A DNA stretch of 64,000 nt from Anthonomus grandis grandis (GCF_022605725.1 NC_065551.1:12090001-12154000), one strand, 5' to 3'; positions 12,151 through 23,560 are shown, counted from the stretch's first letter. Numbers and translations: made by a program. Notes: a model not told the origin generated them from the letters alone.

Positions 12151-13399
12151 CAGGATAGGTCAATCAAAACGAAACAAGGCTGGTATTTCATATACCGCTT
12201 GTTCAAACAAAATCGCTGACTCGTCGATTTTTATTTTGAGCGGGAAAGATCTTATGCATATCTCTCAGCATTGCAATTTCAACCCCCTCGCGGGATAGTA
12301 AGATCCAACCCAAAAATCCTAAATGTGATTACGGATTAAGTTATACCTTATTTTAAAGGAGATTGAATTCTTTTTTCAATGCATCTTTTTTTTAATTGTA
12401 TGCAGCCATTGTTAAGAAAAAATAAACAAATAATAATTAAATAAACGATTTCTTCGATTTATTGCTTCTTGAAAAAATTTTATATCAAAAAAGTTTTTTT
12501 GTGCTTTATTTTCAACTTCCTCATTAACCTCCTACGTGAGGTGAACTTCACCTCTTCATTCAAAATGGGGTTAAACTTCATTTGCTACCTCATTTTAATG
12601 GTCATCAATGCTCTTTTCGATATGTCGAAATAATGAATGTTTTCAAGATTTATCGCTTAAAACTGTTAATGTAAATTCTAACTTTATCATTTTAAGAAGA
12701 AAGTAGTAGGTACTATAACTTATAGTTTTTTCTGTTGTGGAATGCTGTTTGTGTTTACAATTTGCCTCCTTAGAAATTCTGAGTATTTACATTTCATTTA
12801 GTTCAATTGAGTATCTCGAAGTGTTTGTGACTAAATTTTATAATAAATCCATATTGTTATGGCGAATTCATAATTATTTACTTATTTTATTGTGTATTAC
12901 GTCACTATTTCAGTAAAAATCGATTTAAAAACTACTATTTCATAGGCTCATTTATTGACAAGAGGGAGAAAATAGACTTGTTCACATATTTAGAAGAAAT
13001 ATGAACTTAAATATTTAATGACACCTTTTTTATATTCAATCCAATCTAAGTCTAACAAATCTGAAATTCAATCATTTGAATTAACTTAGTGCCGTTAAAG
13101 ATTTAAGTTCATATTTTCTTTCAGTAGCGTATGACATAGTAATTTTTAAATTGACTTTTACTGAAATAGTGAGGTAATACCCAATAAAATAAGAAAATAA
13201 CTAAGTGACTTAAGAACAAAATTTAAATTAAAATTAATTAATTTTTTCCGATGAGTGTTCTAACCGCAATTGTTAACTGTCACAATTGTCGATACTGGTC
13301 TGACAAAAATCTGCGTCTAGTTCATATGAGGTTCATATTTAACATCCTGAGGTAAGCGGTATACGAAATAACAGCCTTGCTTTGTTTTCATTGCCCCTG
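12151..13399. repeat. Inverted-repeat element, family A copy 2
   Basis: Flanked by TA (12149-12150 and 13400-13401). The left end CAGGATAGGTCAATC, with AACAAGGCTGGTATTTC further in, pairs with the inverted right end at 13340-13399, including the block GTATACCGCTTACC. The interior is homologous to the copy at 1485-2770, in part in opposite orientation. No ORF is present. Confidence 0.7.
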
Positions 13400-13960
13400 T
13401 ACGACTGAAAATTATTAATTATCTGTTATGCTTCCAATAATAAGATTATTAGATTCACGATTCACTAAATTAAATTTGAAAAAATCCCAAAAACACATTT
13501 TTCCAGACTCCGGCTCTGGTGATCTGTTCCGAAATGGATTGCTGCTGGTTGCCTATCACACAAATATTATGCACACTAATGTAATAATGTCGATTTTAAG
13601 AAAAATAGTTGAATATTTAATCGGGAACCTAACGGCATTACTAAAATGTTAAATTATTTTAATAAATTTCAGTTTTCTTACTGAAAACATTTCATATTAA
13701 TATGAAAAATAAATAAAGTTTAAATCCCTCAGTTTTCCCGCCTCGAAAATCGCCCCTAAGATTGGTCTGAGTAATATTGATCTGTCACAAGTAGGAGTGG
13801 TCAACGAAAACGAGGGGGGGAGGCCGAGTTTTAAATTTTAAAGTGAATTTATACTGTAATTACAGTAATTTATGAACATTTATGTTAATATACATTAATT
13901 TTATTAATTTTTGCACATTACTGGTCCGCTATGATCACCGAAAAACCAAAAATAATGAAA
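13400..13960. other. Intergenic spacer upstream of crol
   Basis: AT-rich sequence with a G-run at about 13815. No coding signal was recognised. It may contain distal promoter sequence of crol. Confidence 0.35.
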
Positions 13961-14324
13961 ATCATCACTATTCCGTCACCTTCGTCCCGCAACGCCATTT
14001 TACGCCATATTGAATCTTTGTGTTTATAAGTTTGCGGCGCCCCGCTTCACTCTTCGGGTTTACGCGAATTTTCCCGTTTATAAACAATATCTGTGCCCCG
14101 AAACCGGTAAAAATTCATAGTTACGATAGAGCTGATCGTTTTTTGTGAGTTTTCACATCGGAAAAACTCTGGGTTGTCCTGTGAAACGCGAAAATTGAGT
14201 TGTGAACTTTTGTAATGGCTACCTCTCGCGTCCCCCCGACGCCGTTGGGTGGACAAACGTTTTCCACAATGGGATTTTTGCGTTTTGCTCTGGAGAAATC
14301 TTGTAGAAGCCAGTGAATGAGAAC
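13961..14324 (+). promoter_or_regulatory. crol: CpG-rich core promoter and 5' UTR region of crol
   Basis: Compared with its surroundings this stretch is rich in CG dinucleotides (GCGGCGCC, TTCGGGTTTACGCG, CCCCCGACGCCG). It holds two nearby GCCAT motifs (13995 and 14005 area) like those bound by Pleiohomeotic-type factors. No TATA box stands out, which fits a broadly expressed gene. The exact start site cannot be read from sequence alone. Confidence 0.5.
14215..14316 (+). CDS. Upstream ORF in the crol leader (33 codons)
   Basis: ATG at 14215 opens a 33-codon frame (MATSRVPPTPLGG...) ending TGA at 14314-14316, just 8 bases before the main crol ATG at 14325. The context around its ATG is moderate (G at -3, G at +4). 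If it is in the mature leader it would force leaky scanning or reinitiation and so damp Crol translation. No homology is known to me; the peptide itself may have no function. Confidence 0.45.
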   Translation: MATSRVPPTPLGGQTFSTMGFLRFALEKSCRSQ

Positions 14325-14384
14325 ATGAATAACGATAATCAGGGCAATATACAAAATGCCCACGGGAATAATCCCAATAATGAC
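14325..14384 (+). CDS. crol: crol exon 1: start codon and N-terminus
   Basis: The sequence is AACATGAATAAC, a good insect start context (A at -3). It encodes 20 residues, MNNDNQGNIQNAHGNNPNND, and stops at a strong donor GAC|GTAAGC in phase 0. The next crol exon at 26707 also begins in phase 0 with RQNPNAIPTDLRVN, so the two join cleanly. Intermediate phase-0 exons inside the 12.3-kb intron cannot be excluded. The assignment rests on phase, strand, low-complexity N-rich style and the promoter-like upstream DNA, not on protein homology of the 20 residues. Confidence 0.7.
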
Positions 14385-14439
14385 GTAAGCATTTTATAGG
14401 TATAAGCTGAAACAAAGAGAAAAACCAAGTTTCTACCTA

Positions 14440-15369
14440 CTTACTGCCATTTTGCTTCATTGTTATTTTTTATTTTACTAAATTAATTAAAAAAGTCCCT
14501 TTGTAAAATTCTTTCAAATTCAGTTGAAGAAATTTCCCAACTTTATTGCAGGTGTGACAACTATAGCCCCTTTGATAGTTACAGTCACTTTGACAAGTTA
14601 CTTCTCACTTGTCAAAGTACACCATTTGAGTTGTCAATTTCTTTTTATTAAGGAATTTATTTTTTAATTGTGTTAGGGTTTTAGTGAATACTAAGTACAC
14701 AGAAATGTTACAACAAAGCTTCACAAATCTATTATCATTCACAGGACATCTGGAGAGGACTGGTCTGAAGAAATCTGTCTTTCATATAAAGTGGAGTGTC
14801 AATGCCCTCCAAAAATAAAAAAAATATTGAAGCCTTCTTGATAGTCCTTAGCTTAACTTGAAGCATACTTAAAATCATATTTTTTGTGATAAGCTATTTT
14901 TCATCTACTAGCACTCTTAATCTAATTCCCAGACAAAATTTATAATGTTGTATAAATCACACAATCTTTGATTTCATTCTAATTCCAATTCTGAAAAGAA
15001 TAATATCTCTGCTTGTGAATATGGTGCACTTCCTGAGACAACATCTCCGATCATATGTCATTAGTTTGAGAGAGTTCCTGTAGAGACCCAAACTCAAATA
15101 AGCATGTAACCATTGTCAAATGTTAACATGGTGTTCAACTGGAGGACTCACTGTTTATCTGTCCATTCTCTTATCTCTTAATTTGTAAGTATCTAATCTA
15201 TCCTAATTTCTAAGTTAGTCAATACATAAAGCACATTTATTATTCTTTTACTTTTAAGTTGCATATAAAATAATAGAGAGTAAACTTAATTTAAACCAAT
15301 GTAGGACATATATAAACATTTAATCAAATAGTATAAAAAATATTTGAACAAAACTCCAAAAAAATATAT
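14440..15369. other. Start of crol intron 1, little recognised
   Basis: AT-rich sequence without a convincing gene. On the minus strand around 15000-15180 there are weak traces that could be the 3' end of the LINE annotated next, but they are too decayed to place. Confidence 0.35.
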
Positions 15370-16200
15370 GGTTGAGTAAAATACAATTCGTCTCTGAACA
15401 AGGCACACAGTCTCCAGAATTAAAATACAATACCATGTTAGGATAGAGTAATTAAAGAACAGTGGTCTACATGACTGTCAAATTTTAGCACAACACATCT
15501 CACACAGTGCCTGTTTTTGTAATAAGAATACTTAGTGAAACAAGTATTCTGAACTAGACCCCTAGAATGCAATACTATAATTGGAGGATCCCTGTCATGC
15601 CAAAGTATTGTTGTATCATCTGCAAAAACTCTGAAGTTTCCCCTAACATTCAATTGAGGAAAATCATTCATGTTCAGTAAGAATAGCAGGGGATCCAAGA
15701 CTGATCCCTGTGGGACACGAAAAGAAATAGGCAATACAGAGGAACATACATCATTAAACAAAAGTCTCTGCTTAAGATCTGATAGGTAAGAGCAAAACTA
15801 TTTCAGGGCGAGTACTCAGAAGCAATAAATTTCCAGTTTACATAACATGGTTGAATGGTGCATGCAATCAAAAGCTTTCGACATATCACAGAATGGCGAA
15901 GCTGCAATGTCACCTATATTGAGCCTGAGATACAGCTCCCGAAGAAATCCAAACATAGCATCATTTGTGTTTCTAGATGTTAAAAATCCAAACTGATGCG
16001 GATCATGCATTTTATGTCTGTTGAGAAATGAAACAACCCTCACTTTAACCAGCTTCCCCACAATCTTTCCTAGCACAGGAAGCAATGCTATAGGATGGAA
16101 TTGGAACAATGTTAGCCCTCTTAAGACAAGGAAAAAATAGGCCATTTGTAAAAGACTTATTAACTGCAAGAGCCAAACAAACTAGGGCCGGTTAGTGTTA
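15370..16200 (-). pseudogene. LINE (jockey-like) reverse-transcriptase remnant
   Basis: Two frames on the minus strand together cover the RT fingers and palm: IALLPVLGKIVGKLVKVRVV, FLNRHKMHDPHQFGFL, CDMSKAFDCMHHSTMLCKL (16169-15816), then SFRVPQGSVLDPLLFLLNMN and FRVFADDTTILWHD (15761-15438). The FADD catalytic box is intact, but the frame is interrupted at about 15790 and both ends of the ORF are missing. Confidence 0.8.
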
Positions 16201-16929
16201 TCTCTTATCACTTAATAGTAACATGCGTTCAGCAACAAACAATCGGGTTCCATGTTCAGCTTAAACTGACTTTTATCAAAATCACCCCAAAAATGTCAAA
16301 ACTGTTGCTGAGTTGACTGCTTGTGAGCCAGTGATGAATATTTCTATATTCTCAGTTATTTAGTAATTAGTCATAAGTATTTTATTTAAAGGATCAACAG
16401 CAGCTATTCTGAACCTGATGATATTGATTATATGCTTCTTACTGATCAAAAATCAAAGCTATTTTTTTTTTTTTTTCTATTATAGACAACCCATAGACTG
16501 AATTAAATTGCTTATAATTTTATCTGGCATATTTCTCCAAGTTTTATCATTTTCATCACAAATTTTTCTATCAACAATTTCCTAAAGATTTTCAATTGGG
16601 TAACTGTGAGAGCCAGGGCAAAACATTAATATTATTGCTTTACAACCAATTTTTGAATATCTTCAAAGAAGATATTCATTATAGGCATACATTTCTCACA
16701 ATTAGAAACAAGAAAAAAATGAGCTATATTATGTAAGACAAAATCTTATGTACAATAATTTTTCAAAATTCCTTGCGGGAAAAATTATATACTAATAATA
16801 ACTTTCTATTTCATCAGTACAAAGCACAAGCACACTATACAAAATACAGTTCTTTAACTGAAGAAAAGGTCAAAAAGGCAAATATCTTAAATAAAATTTA
16901 AGTTTGTACCTATTACTTATTCATAGGTA
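16201..16929. other. Intron DNA, probably LINE 3' flank
   Basis: No coding signal. It contains a poly-T run at about 16458. By position it could hold the 3' untranslated part of the LINE that resumes at 20308 once the element at 16930-20307 is removed. Confidence 0.35.
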
Positions 16930-17499
16930 CAGGGTGTCCCAAATTTGAGGGTGACTATTGGAATCTCGGAAACCGTAAGAGTTACAGGGTCGGTTAAATG
17001 GAGGCAAAGTTGGGCAATTTGGAGCTTAATAAAATGACGTTAAAAATTTTAAAATTCTAGATACTTCCGCAGCTATCCGAAAAAAATTGAAAACTGTCTT
17101 TACCTTCTACCGACTTTATTTAAAGAGACATAGGAAAACAAAAAACAGTTTTTCATTGCCACTTTTTATGTCTTACATGACGCAAAAAAACAATTAATCT
17201 GACGTTTCCTTTTTTTTTCAATCATCACCAACTTTATTTTTTCTTATGGGTGCCATATTGGATTTTCTCATTTTTAAAAAGTATTTTTAATGGCCTTTAA
17301 AATGAGGTATTGCACTTGCATGTCCGATTACTCCTTCTAGTACTACCCAAGAACTCCTTGAGTGCAAGAGAGAAAGATATATCAATGGGATTTCCAAATA
17401 AATTGATTTTATATAAACTGAAGCTATAAAATACTTGATTTTTTTAAATTTATATAGTAGGCCATGACAAAATGACATTAGCCGCTTAAACTTAATAAA

Positions 17500-18190
17500 A
17501 TGAAAGCTAGCTGTGGACTAAAATAAAAATAATTTAATTTTTAATAATTAAAGCTTTATTATTACTAAGACTTACATTTTTAAGACAAAACGAACGCGAA
17601 ATTTCTCTGATATAGGTATTAAATAATTGTTTGTGAATGATCCTTGTGGGAATTGAGCTAATTTCTCTTATTTAATTACGCCTTAATTGAATTATGTCGC
17701 AAGTTATAGGATCGCAAAATAATTTATTTTTAAGGTAACCCCATAAAAACAATCCAAAGGATTCAAATCTGGACTTCTAGCAGGCCATTGCACAGCTCTG
17801 TGCTTTCCTATCCATTTATATGGAAATATTTCATTTAGGTGATTTGTGACTAATCATCCACTATGGGAGGCGCGCGCCATCCTGCTGCCAGCATAACTCT
17901 CTTACAATATTAAGAGGTTCATCTTCAAATTATTTTAATATATTTTTTCAAACCAATTCTATATACCTTTCGGAAGTTAAACTTCCCTCGTAAATAACAG
18001 GGCTTCTGTGTGTTGCCTTGGGTTTTCTACCGCAGCGGTTATTCGCCGGCCATACTTTTTTCTTGGTTTTTCCAAGCCTCCAAATTGCACCCAATTTTTA
18101 TCAAGTTTGGCAAAGTAATTCTCATGCGACTGCAACCGGTCGGGATATTCCTCTAAGTATCGCTCACTTGAAATTCTAGCATTTCGGTTT
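17500..18190 (-). pseudogene. DDE_3 (Tc1/mariner superfamily) transposase remnant
   Basis: The minus strand reads RISSERYLEEYPDRLQSHEN, then YFAKLDKNWVQFG (a paired N-terminal segment common in insect DDE_3 elements), KPRKKYGRRITAAVENPRQH, then after decay HLNEIFPYKWIGKHRAVQWP, ARSPDLNPLD and LWGYLKNKLF. The last block carries the third catalytic aspartate. The first two catalytic residues are lost and several stops are present. Confidence 0.75.
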
Positions 18191-18196
18191 GTTCCA

Positions 18197-20276
18197 AAAT
18201 AAATTTATTTATTTATTTACGGAATCCATTTACAAAAGTGTTACATAGCATACCCATACAAACATATATATTCAGATACAAAACTATCTATAAATCAATG
18301 AAAGGTGTAGATGAGTTAATTAATCAAAGCCTCTATGACATAATATTCTTTAACTGCCCCTTAAAAGATGTAATCCTAGAGTCAAAAAAGCTTATCTGTC
18401 CTGACAGACCATTAGCACTTTGAGCTATTCATGTAATTGGCTCATTAATGCCATAATTGGTATGGTGGAATGGGACTGAAAATATTTCTGATTGTCTATT
18501 CAATCTGGAAGGCACCCTAAGTTTAAAAAGAGAAAATAACTTGGGACAATCTATAGTAGCATTTAAAACCTTATGCATAAAACATAAGTCGAGTAATGTT
18601 CTTCATGACTCTAATGTGGGTAAGTTCAGGTTATCCCTGACCCACTGATAGTAATACTCCTGTCTCCTGTAACCACATCTAAAAGCCACCACCCTTAAAA
18701 ATTTATTTTGAGTTTTTTCAATCTGCTCAATGTAGCAGTTATATGACGGGGACCACACAATTGAGCCATACTCCAAGATGGGCCTAACAAGAGAGCAATA
18801 AAGTAATCTAAAAGTAAACAAAGACAAATCAGTTGTAGACCGTTGGATAAAACCCAGCATTTTCATTGCCCTACCAGTCACCTGATTGATGTGACTTTTA
18901 AAAGATAACCTGGGGTCAATAAATATTCCTAAGTCAGAAACCTCTGTTTTGACACCAATTGCTACATTATTTATTTTATAAAGAAAAGCAATAGGGTTTC
19001 TTTGCTTAGAAAAAGTAATCTTATGGCACTTATTGATATTAAGGGACATTCTATTCAAGTGGCACCAATCAAAGAACAAATTGAGGTCTTTTTGCAGGAG
19101 CACAGCATCAGAAAGGGATGTGATAAGCCTAAATAGCTTCATATCATCAGCAAACATTAGCACACGACAATTTTCAAGTTTCCAAACTAAATAATCAATC
19201 AAAAAGAGGCAAAACAAAACAGGGCCCAAGTGAGAGCCCTGTGGCACCCCAGATGGCACCAAAATTTCAGAGGAACATGTACCTCCAAGATTAACAATCT
19301 GGGTTCTACCTCTGATGAATCCCGAGATCCACTGAAGAAGAGACCCCACAATACCTAAAGCCCTAAGCTTCTGCAAGAGTACCCCATGGTTAACCCGATC
19401 AAAAGCTTTGGAAAAATCTGTATATATTGAGTCAACCTGAAGTCCCTTCTCCAAGCAGCGGCAGAGGTAGTTGACATACAGCACCAAATTAGCATCAGTA
19501 GATCTGCTTTTTATAAATCCAAATTGCTCAGGATTAAATAAAGATTTAAAACTCCAGGCAATCCTATGACTGACCAGGCAGTCAAGCAGCTTTGGCAACT
19601 CAGATTGGTTACAAGCAGCCCGATAATTGGAAATTTCATTTCTACTACCAGACTTAAAAATGGGTTTTAGAAAACTTCTCTTCCAGAGAGTGGGATAAGA
19701 ACCAGTACCTAGAGATTTGTTAAAAATGAACAGTATTGGTTTCATAAGAACACAAACACATTTCTTTAGGAAGAATGCCAGAATCCCATCTGGTCCAGCG
19801 CAGAGCTTATTCTTAGAGGAAGTAATAACCCCATAAATATCCTGCATTGACAGAGTTAAAGTGCTCAGACAAATTGATTTATCAAAATCAAAAGATGGTA
19901 TGTCATTGACTTGCTTATCCGAATAGACGAATGAAAAGTATTCTGCAAACATATCTGCAGTATCCGAGATATTCATACTAATCCTGTTATTGTATGTCAT
20001 TCTGGAGGGAAGACTAAAACCAGTTCTTTTATTTTGAATATATGACCAGAAGTACCTTGGATTGCCAGAGAGATTCATTTCCACCTTATTAATGTATTGT
20101 TGATAGCACAACTCTCTTAAGTACTCACATTGTTGTCTCAACAATACAAATTCATCATAATCCTGCTGTTGACCACTAATTTTAAACTTTTTGTGAATTT
20201 GTTTCTTTCTTATGATCAAACTGCGAAGCTCTGAAGAAAACCAAGATGGAAAAGAAGAACTTTTGTACCTCATACC
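18197..20276 (-). mobile_element. Jockey-like LINE, 5'-truncated
   Basis: This is the 3' portion of a LINE: most of ORF2 without its endonuclease, a short 3' UTR, and a 3' tail of TAAA repeats (18200-18220 read on the minus strand). The 5' break lies at about 20276, inside the terminal repeat of the host element, as expected of incomplete target-primed reverse transcription. No target duplication could be matched. Confidence 0.8.
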
Positions 20277-20279
20277 CAA
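18333..20279 (-). pseudogene. LINE ORF2 reverse transcriptase with a single stop
   Basis: The 558-codon open part (20279-18603) covers a basic N-terminal segment (SWFSSELRSLIIRKKQIHKK), the NPRYFWSYIQNKRTG block, RT motifs PDGILAFFLKKC, DFSKAFDRVNHGVLLQKL, PSGVPQGSHLGPVLF and FADDMKLF (catalytic FADD intact), and the thumb GSIVWSPSYNCYIEQIEKTQ. A TGA at 18603-18605 interrupts LES-stop-RTLLDLCFMHKVLN; the same frame then runs 90 more codons to TAG at 18333. TGA for CGA is the change expected from decay of a methylated CpG. It is one substitution from an open frame over this length, though the 5' half is missing. Confidence 0.85.
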
Positions 20280-20307
20280 TGGTCACCCTCGAATTTGGGA
20301 CACCCTG

Positions 20308-20586
20308 TACAGAAAAAAAAATCATTTAAATTATAGCAGTTTTTCCCAAGTAGATAGCTCTTAAGTGTCCTTTTGAAAATATATATATTCGAAGAGTTGG
20401 TAATGTCAGGGTTTAAGAAGTTAAAAATCCTACAACCATTGAAGATAATGTTATTTTGATAAAAGGCAGTTTGATGGACATTTGGCAAGAGAAGTTCTGG
20501 CCGACGTGTATTATAAACATGTGCAGGTCTATTGGTCTATCGAATAATTGAATTATTTTTATAAACATAAACATCCATTTCATATA
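20308..20586 (-). pseudogene. LINE ORF 3' end (continues at 22533)
   Basis: The minus strand reads YEMDVYVYKNNSII, then AHVYNTRRPELLLPNVHQTA, FYQNNIIFNGCRIFNFL and YIFKRTLKSYLLGKN, which is the C-terminal tail of a jockey-like ORF2. It joins to 22533 onward once the element at 20587-22532 and one TA are removed. Confidence 0.75.
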
Positions 20587-20704
20587 CATTGTGTGTCAGC
20601 CAAATGGAATAAATTAGCTAATAAATAGATGGGAGCGGAAAAAACGCTCGAACACGTCGATTGGTTTTTATAGTTGCGCATTTTTTTCATAAAAACTTTT
20701 TATA

Positions 20705-22407
20705 CAGGGTGTATCAGATAACGGTGGTCAATACCAACTTGCTTAGTTTAAACATAACACCCTGTATGTTAATTAATTTTTAGATTCCTCAGATCATTTT
20801 AGACATATTTTGTATGCAATGTCCTATACCTATCTTCGACTGTTTCGGAAATATTAAGTAAAATTCAAAAAATAAGATTATAAAAGAAAATTATTTTTCA
20901 AGATTCTCTACAACTCACTTAATAGTTCTTGCTCATTTAGGTCTTGGTAATGATAAAGCAAACAAAAACTATTTCAGCATTCCTTTTTATTGATATGAGA
21001 ATAAAAAAAACTAAAAATTGTTGTTTACTTTGGTTTAAAATGCCAGACTTAATGTTGACTCATGTTGCATGACAGAAGTAGTCGTCAGTGCTATAGTCGT
21101 TTGAATTTCATTAACTACAACCCAGAAAAATGGTTCATTTAACAGAAATGCACAAAATAATTCTACAGATGATTGGCTATGGAGATAATACACGGACGCA
21201 AATGGAAGTAGCTCGCTTATTTCACGAAAAATTGCCAAATTTGCCGCCTTTAACCCAAGGGACAATTTGCAGGGACACAATGCCAATGCAATAAGTGAGG
21301 ATACCAAATTGGCTGTTATGCTTGAGTTTGAGGAACATCCACATACATCTACTCGGAAAGCAGCCTCAGTACTCGATATTAGCTATTTATCAGTTATTAG
21401 AATATTAAAAGAAAACAAAATGCATCCCTATAAAATTATACCCACCCAGGAGCTCACGGAAGACGATTTTGACAGGAGAATGTATTTTTGTGAACAAATG
21501 ATGGCAATGTTAGAGACCAATGTGATCCAATTAGAACATGTTATGTTTTCTGATGAGTGCACCTTTACTCTTCACGGTCATGCCAATCGTCAAAATTGCC
21601 GGTATTGGTCCAGGGAAAATCCTCGCTGGACGAGAGAAGACAATACTCAATACCCTGAAAAAGTTAACGTGTGGGCAGGAATTATTGAAGATCAGATCAT
21701 AGGTCCCTTTTTTATTCAGGGCAATTTGAATGGCGATAATTATTTAGAATTGCTTCAAAATAATGTAGGGCCAACTTGTATCCTGATCCAGGAAACCCAC
21801 AAGTTCCAGCGAATATGATATGGGTTCAACAAGATGGAGCACCATCCCACTACCAAATAAATGTCCGGCAGTACCTCAACCAAATATTTCCAGATCGGTG
21901 GATAGGGAGGCGAGAATCGATGGAATGGCCAGCACGATCTCCCGATCTGACGCCATTAGACTTTTTCTTATGGGGATATGTGAAAACTATTCTATACAAA
22001 ACTAAACCCACTGACTTACGAAGACGAATAACCCTGGCAATTAGATCGATCACACCTGAGATGTTGAGTAACGTTAGAAGAAATTTCTATTTACGGGTAG
22101 GGTGTTGCCAAGACGTTCTTGGCGAGCATTTTGAACATTTCCTACATTGACATTATTGTTTAGATTTGTATTATGTATAAGTTTTTGAATATGTTGTAAC
22201 AATTTTCGGCAAATAAATAATTTTCTTTTCTAAATGTTATTTTTTCAATTTTACTTAATATTTCTGAAACGTTCAAAGATAGGTATAGGACATTGTATAC
22301 AAAATATGTCTAACATGATCTGAGGAATCTAAAAATTAATTAACATACAGGGTGCTGTGTTTAAACTAAGCAAGTTGGTATTGGCCACCGCTATCTGAAA
22401 CTCCCTG
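20705..22407 (+). mobile_element. Nearly full-length DDE_3 mariner-type element
   Basis: Terminal inverted repeats are about 130-150 bases, including TAACACCCTGTATGTTAATT near 20755 and its inverse near 22345, and the shared block around 20790-20835 / 22258-22310. TA is duplicated on both sides. It encodes a transposase of about 340 codons with two frameshifts. It is among the better-preserved DNA transposons in the window. Confidence 0.8.
21131..22147 (+). pseudogene. DDE_3 transposase, complete but frameshifted twice
   Basis: It starts MVHLTEMHKIILQMIGYGDN at 21131, shifts frame at about 21265 (SEDTKLAVMLEFEEHPHTST, KAASVLDISYLSVIRILK: helix-turn-helix), and shifts again near 21780. Catalytic positions are all visible: FSDECTF (21549), IWVQQDGAPSHY (21820) and WPARSPDLTPLDFFLWGYVK (21925). 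It ends LGEHFEHFLH at 22147. The third residue is D in the PLDF context, unlike Tc1 (E). Only the two small indels stand between this copy and an open frame. Confidence 0.85.
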
Positions 22408-22532
22408 TATAAAAAGTTTTTATGAAAAAAAAATGCGTAACTATAAAAACCAATCGACGTGTTCGAGCGTTTTTTCCAACACGCTCTCGTCTATTTATTA
22501 GCTAATTTATTCCATTTGGCTGACACACACTG

Positions 22533-23560
22533 TATGTAGACACCAGTCCAGTTAATGTAAGAATTCTGTTTTCTTTAAAATGATCTCTACATAAATGTCT
22601 TTGCCTGAGATTCCTAATTATCCTTATGGCATATCTTTGCATTAAAAATATTCTAGAAGCCCCTGAGCTCATTCCCCAATTAACAATGCCATATCGCATG
22701 AACAAATAAAAATTTGCATAATATAAAGTTAAACTAACAAAATTTAAAGGACTTGTTTGCTACAATGCTGTGAACGAAAGTTCAAAGCATAGCAGTAACT
22801 TTAAACAACACAGGTTTTTTATATGAGAATTCCATTGCAGGTCTTGATCAAAAGTAATGCCTAATAGATTAGAACTACTTGAAGAGGATAACTAGCTTTG
22901 CTTATTTAATAAATATTTAACAAAATGCGTTTTTCCTTGTTCTGGCATTATTTTGTTTTTTTCAGGCCATAAAATTATTCTGTTATATAAAGTCTCTGCA
23001 GCATCAATAAAAGTTTCTCCTTCATCACATTCAATTAAAGCATTAGTGTCATTAGCATAATATATAACTTTAATTCTAAATTTAGGTAATAAAAGCTCTA
23101 ATGAAAAGAGGTCCAAAGAACAGGCCGTGAGACATGCAGTGCATTGTTAGGCAATACCTGCTGTTCTCAATACGATCTCAATAGGGCTAATGACGTTCCT
23201 CTAACGCCATATCTGTGAATTAATTAATTTATTTAATGATATTTTATGATGATGTATTAATTGATTTATTTTGTGATCTACAAAGTCAAAAGCTCGAGAA
23301 AAATCAATAAATAGCCCCAAAATATGATTATGCTTATTAAGGGCAGTCACTAAGTAATTCTAAAAATCACACAATGCAGTTTCTGTGCTTTTAGGGAGGG
23401 TAAAACCATGTTGCGCAGAACTTCGAAATTTATATTTTGCAGAAAATGAGCATAACAAATTTTTAATATGCTTTTTCCAAACACAAATGTATTACATGAG
23501 CTAAATATGACATAACACAAACTTACATTTCTTTAAAAAATTATTTGAAATTTAGTCAAA
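22533..23560 (-). pseudogene. LINE reverse-transcriptase remnant (5' part of the gene ending at 20308)
   Basis: The minus strand reads KLRSSAQHGFTLPKSTETAL, LFIDFSRAFDFVDHK, then IKVIYYANDTNALIE (palm box decayed from YADD to YAND), and FMRYGIVNWGMSSGASRIFL with NLRQRHLCRDHFKENRILTL. Broken by stops. At 22533 the reading frame ends in an inserted element and resumes at 20586. Confidence 0.75.

Larger units (their letters stand above)
16930..20307 (-). mobile_element. Mariner-type element with a LINE inserted in it
   Basis: TA (16928-16929 and 20308-20309) flanks inverted ends: CAGGGTGTCCCAAATTTGAG on the left and, inverted, CAGGGTGTCCCAAATTCGAG on the right, continuing as GGGTGAC. Inside are the C-terminal two-thirds of a transposase (minus, 18190-17500) and a separate LINE (18197-20276). 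The right half of the original element is reduced to about 30 bases, so the LINE insertion was accompanied or followed by a deletion. The element sits at the 3' end of another LINE ORF (20308-20586). Confidence 0.75.
20587..22532 (+). mobile_element. Palindromic MITE with a mariner-type transposon at its centre
   Basis: Flanked by TA (20585-20586, 22533-22534). The outer arms, 20587-20702 and 22410-22532, are inverted copies (ends CATTGTGTGTCAGCCAAATG and, inverted, CAGTGTGTGTCAGCCAAATG) and together would form a palindrome of about 240 bases. At their junction sits a second element, 20705-22407, also bounded by TA and CAGGGTG-type ends (ACTCCCTG inverted on the right). It carries the transposase at 21131-22147. 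Confidence 0.8.

Noticed and set aside
14047..14415. Minus-strand ORFs at the crol 5' end, one with a hydrophobic start
   Set aside because: CpG-rich DNA tends to lack stops; the plus strand here carries the start codon and donor that join in phase with crol. No homology seen for the minus frames.
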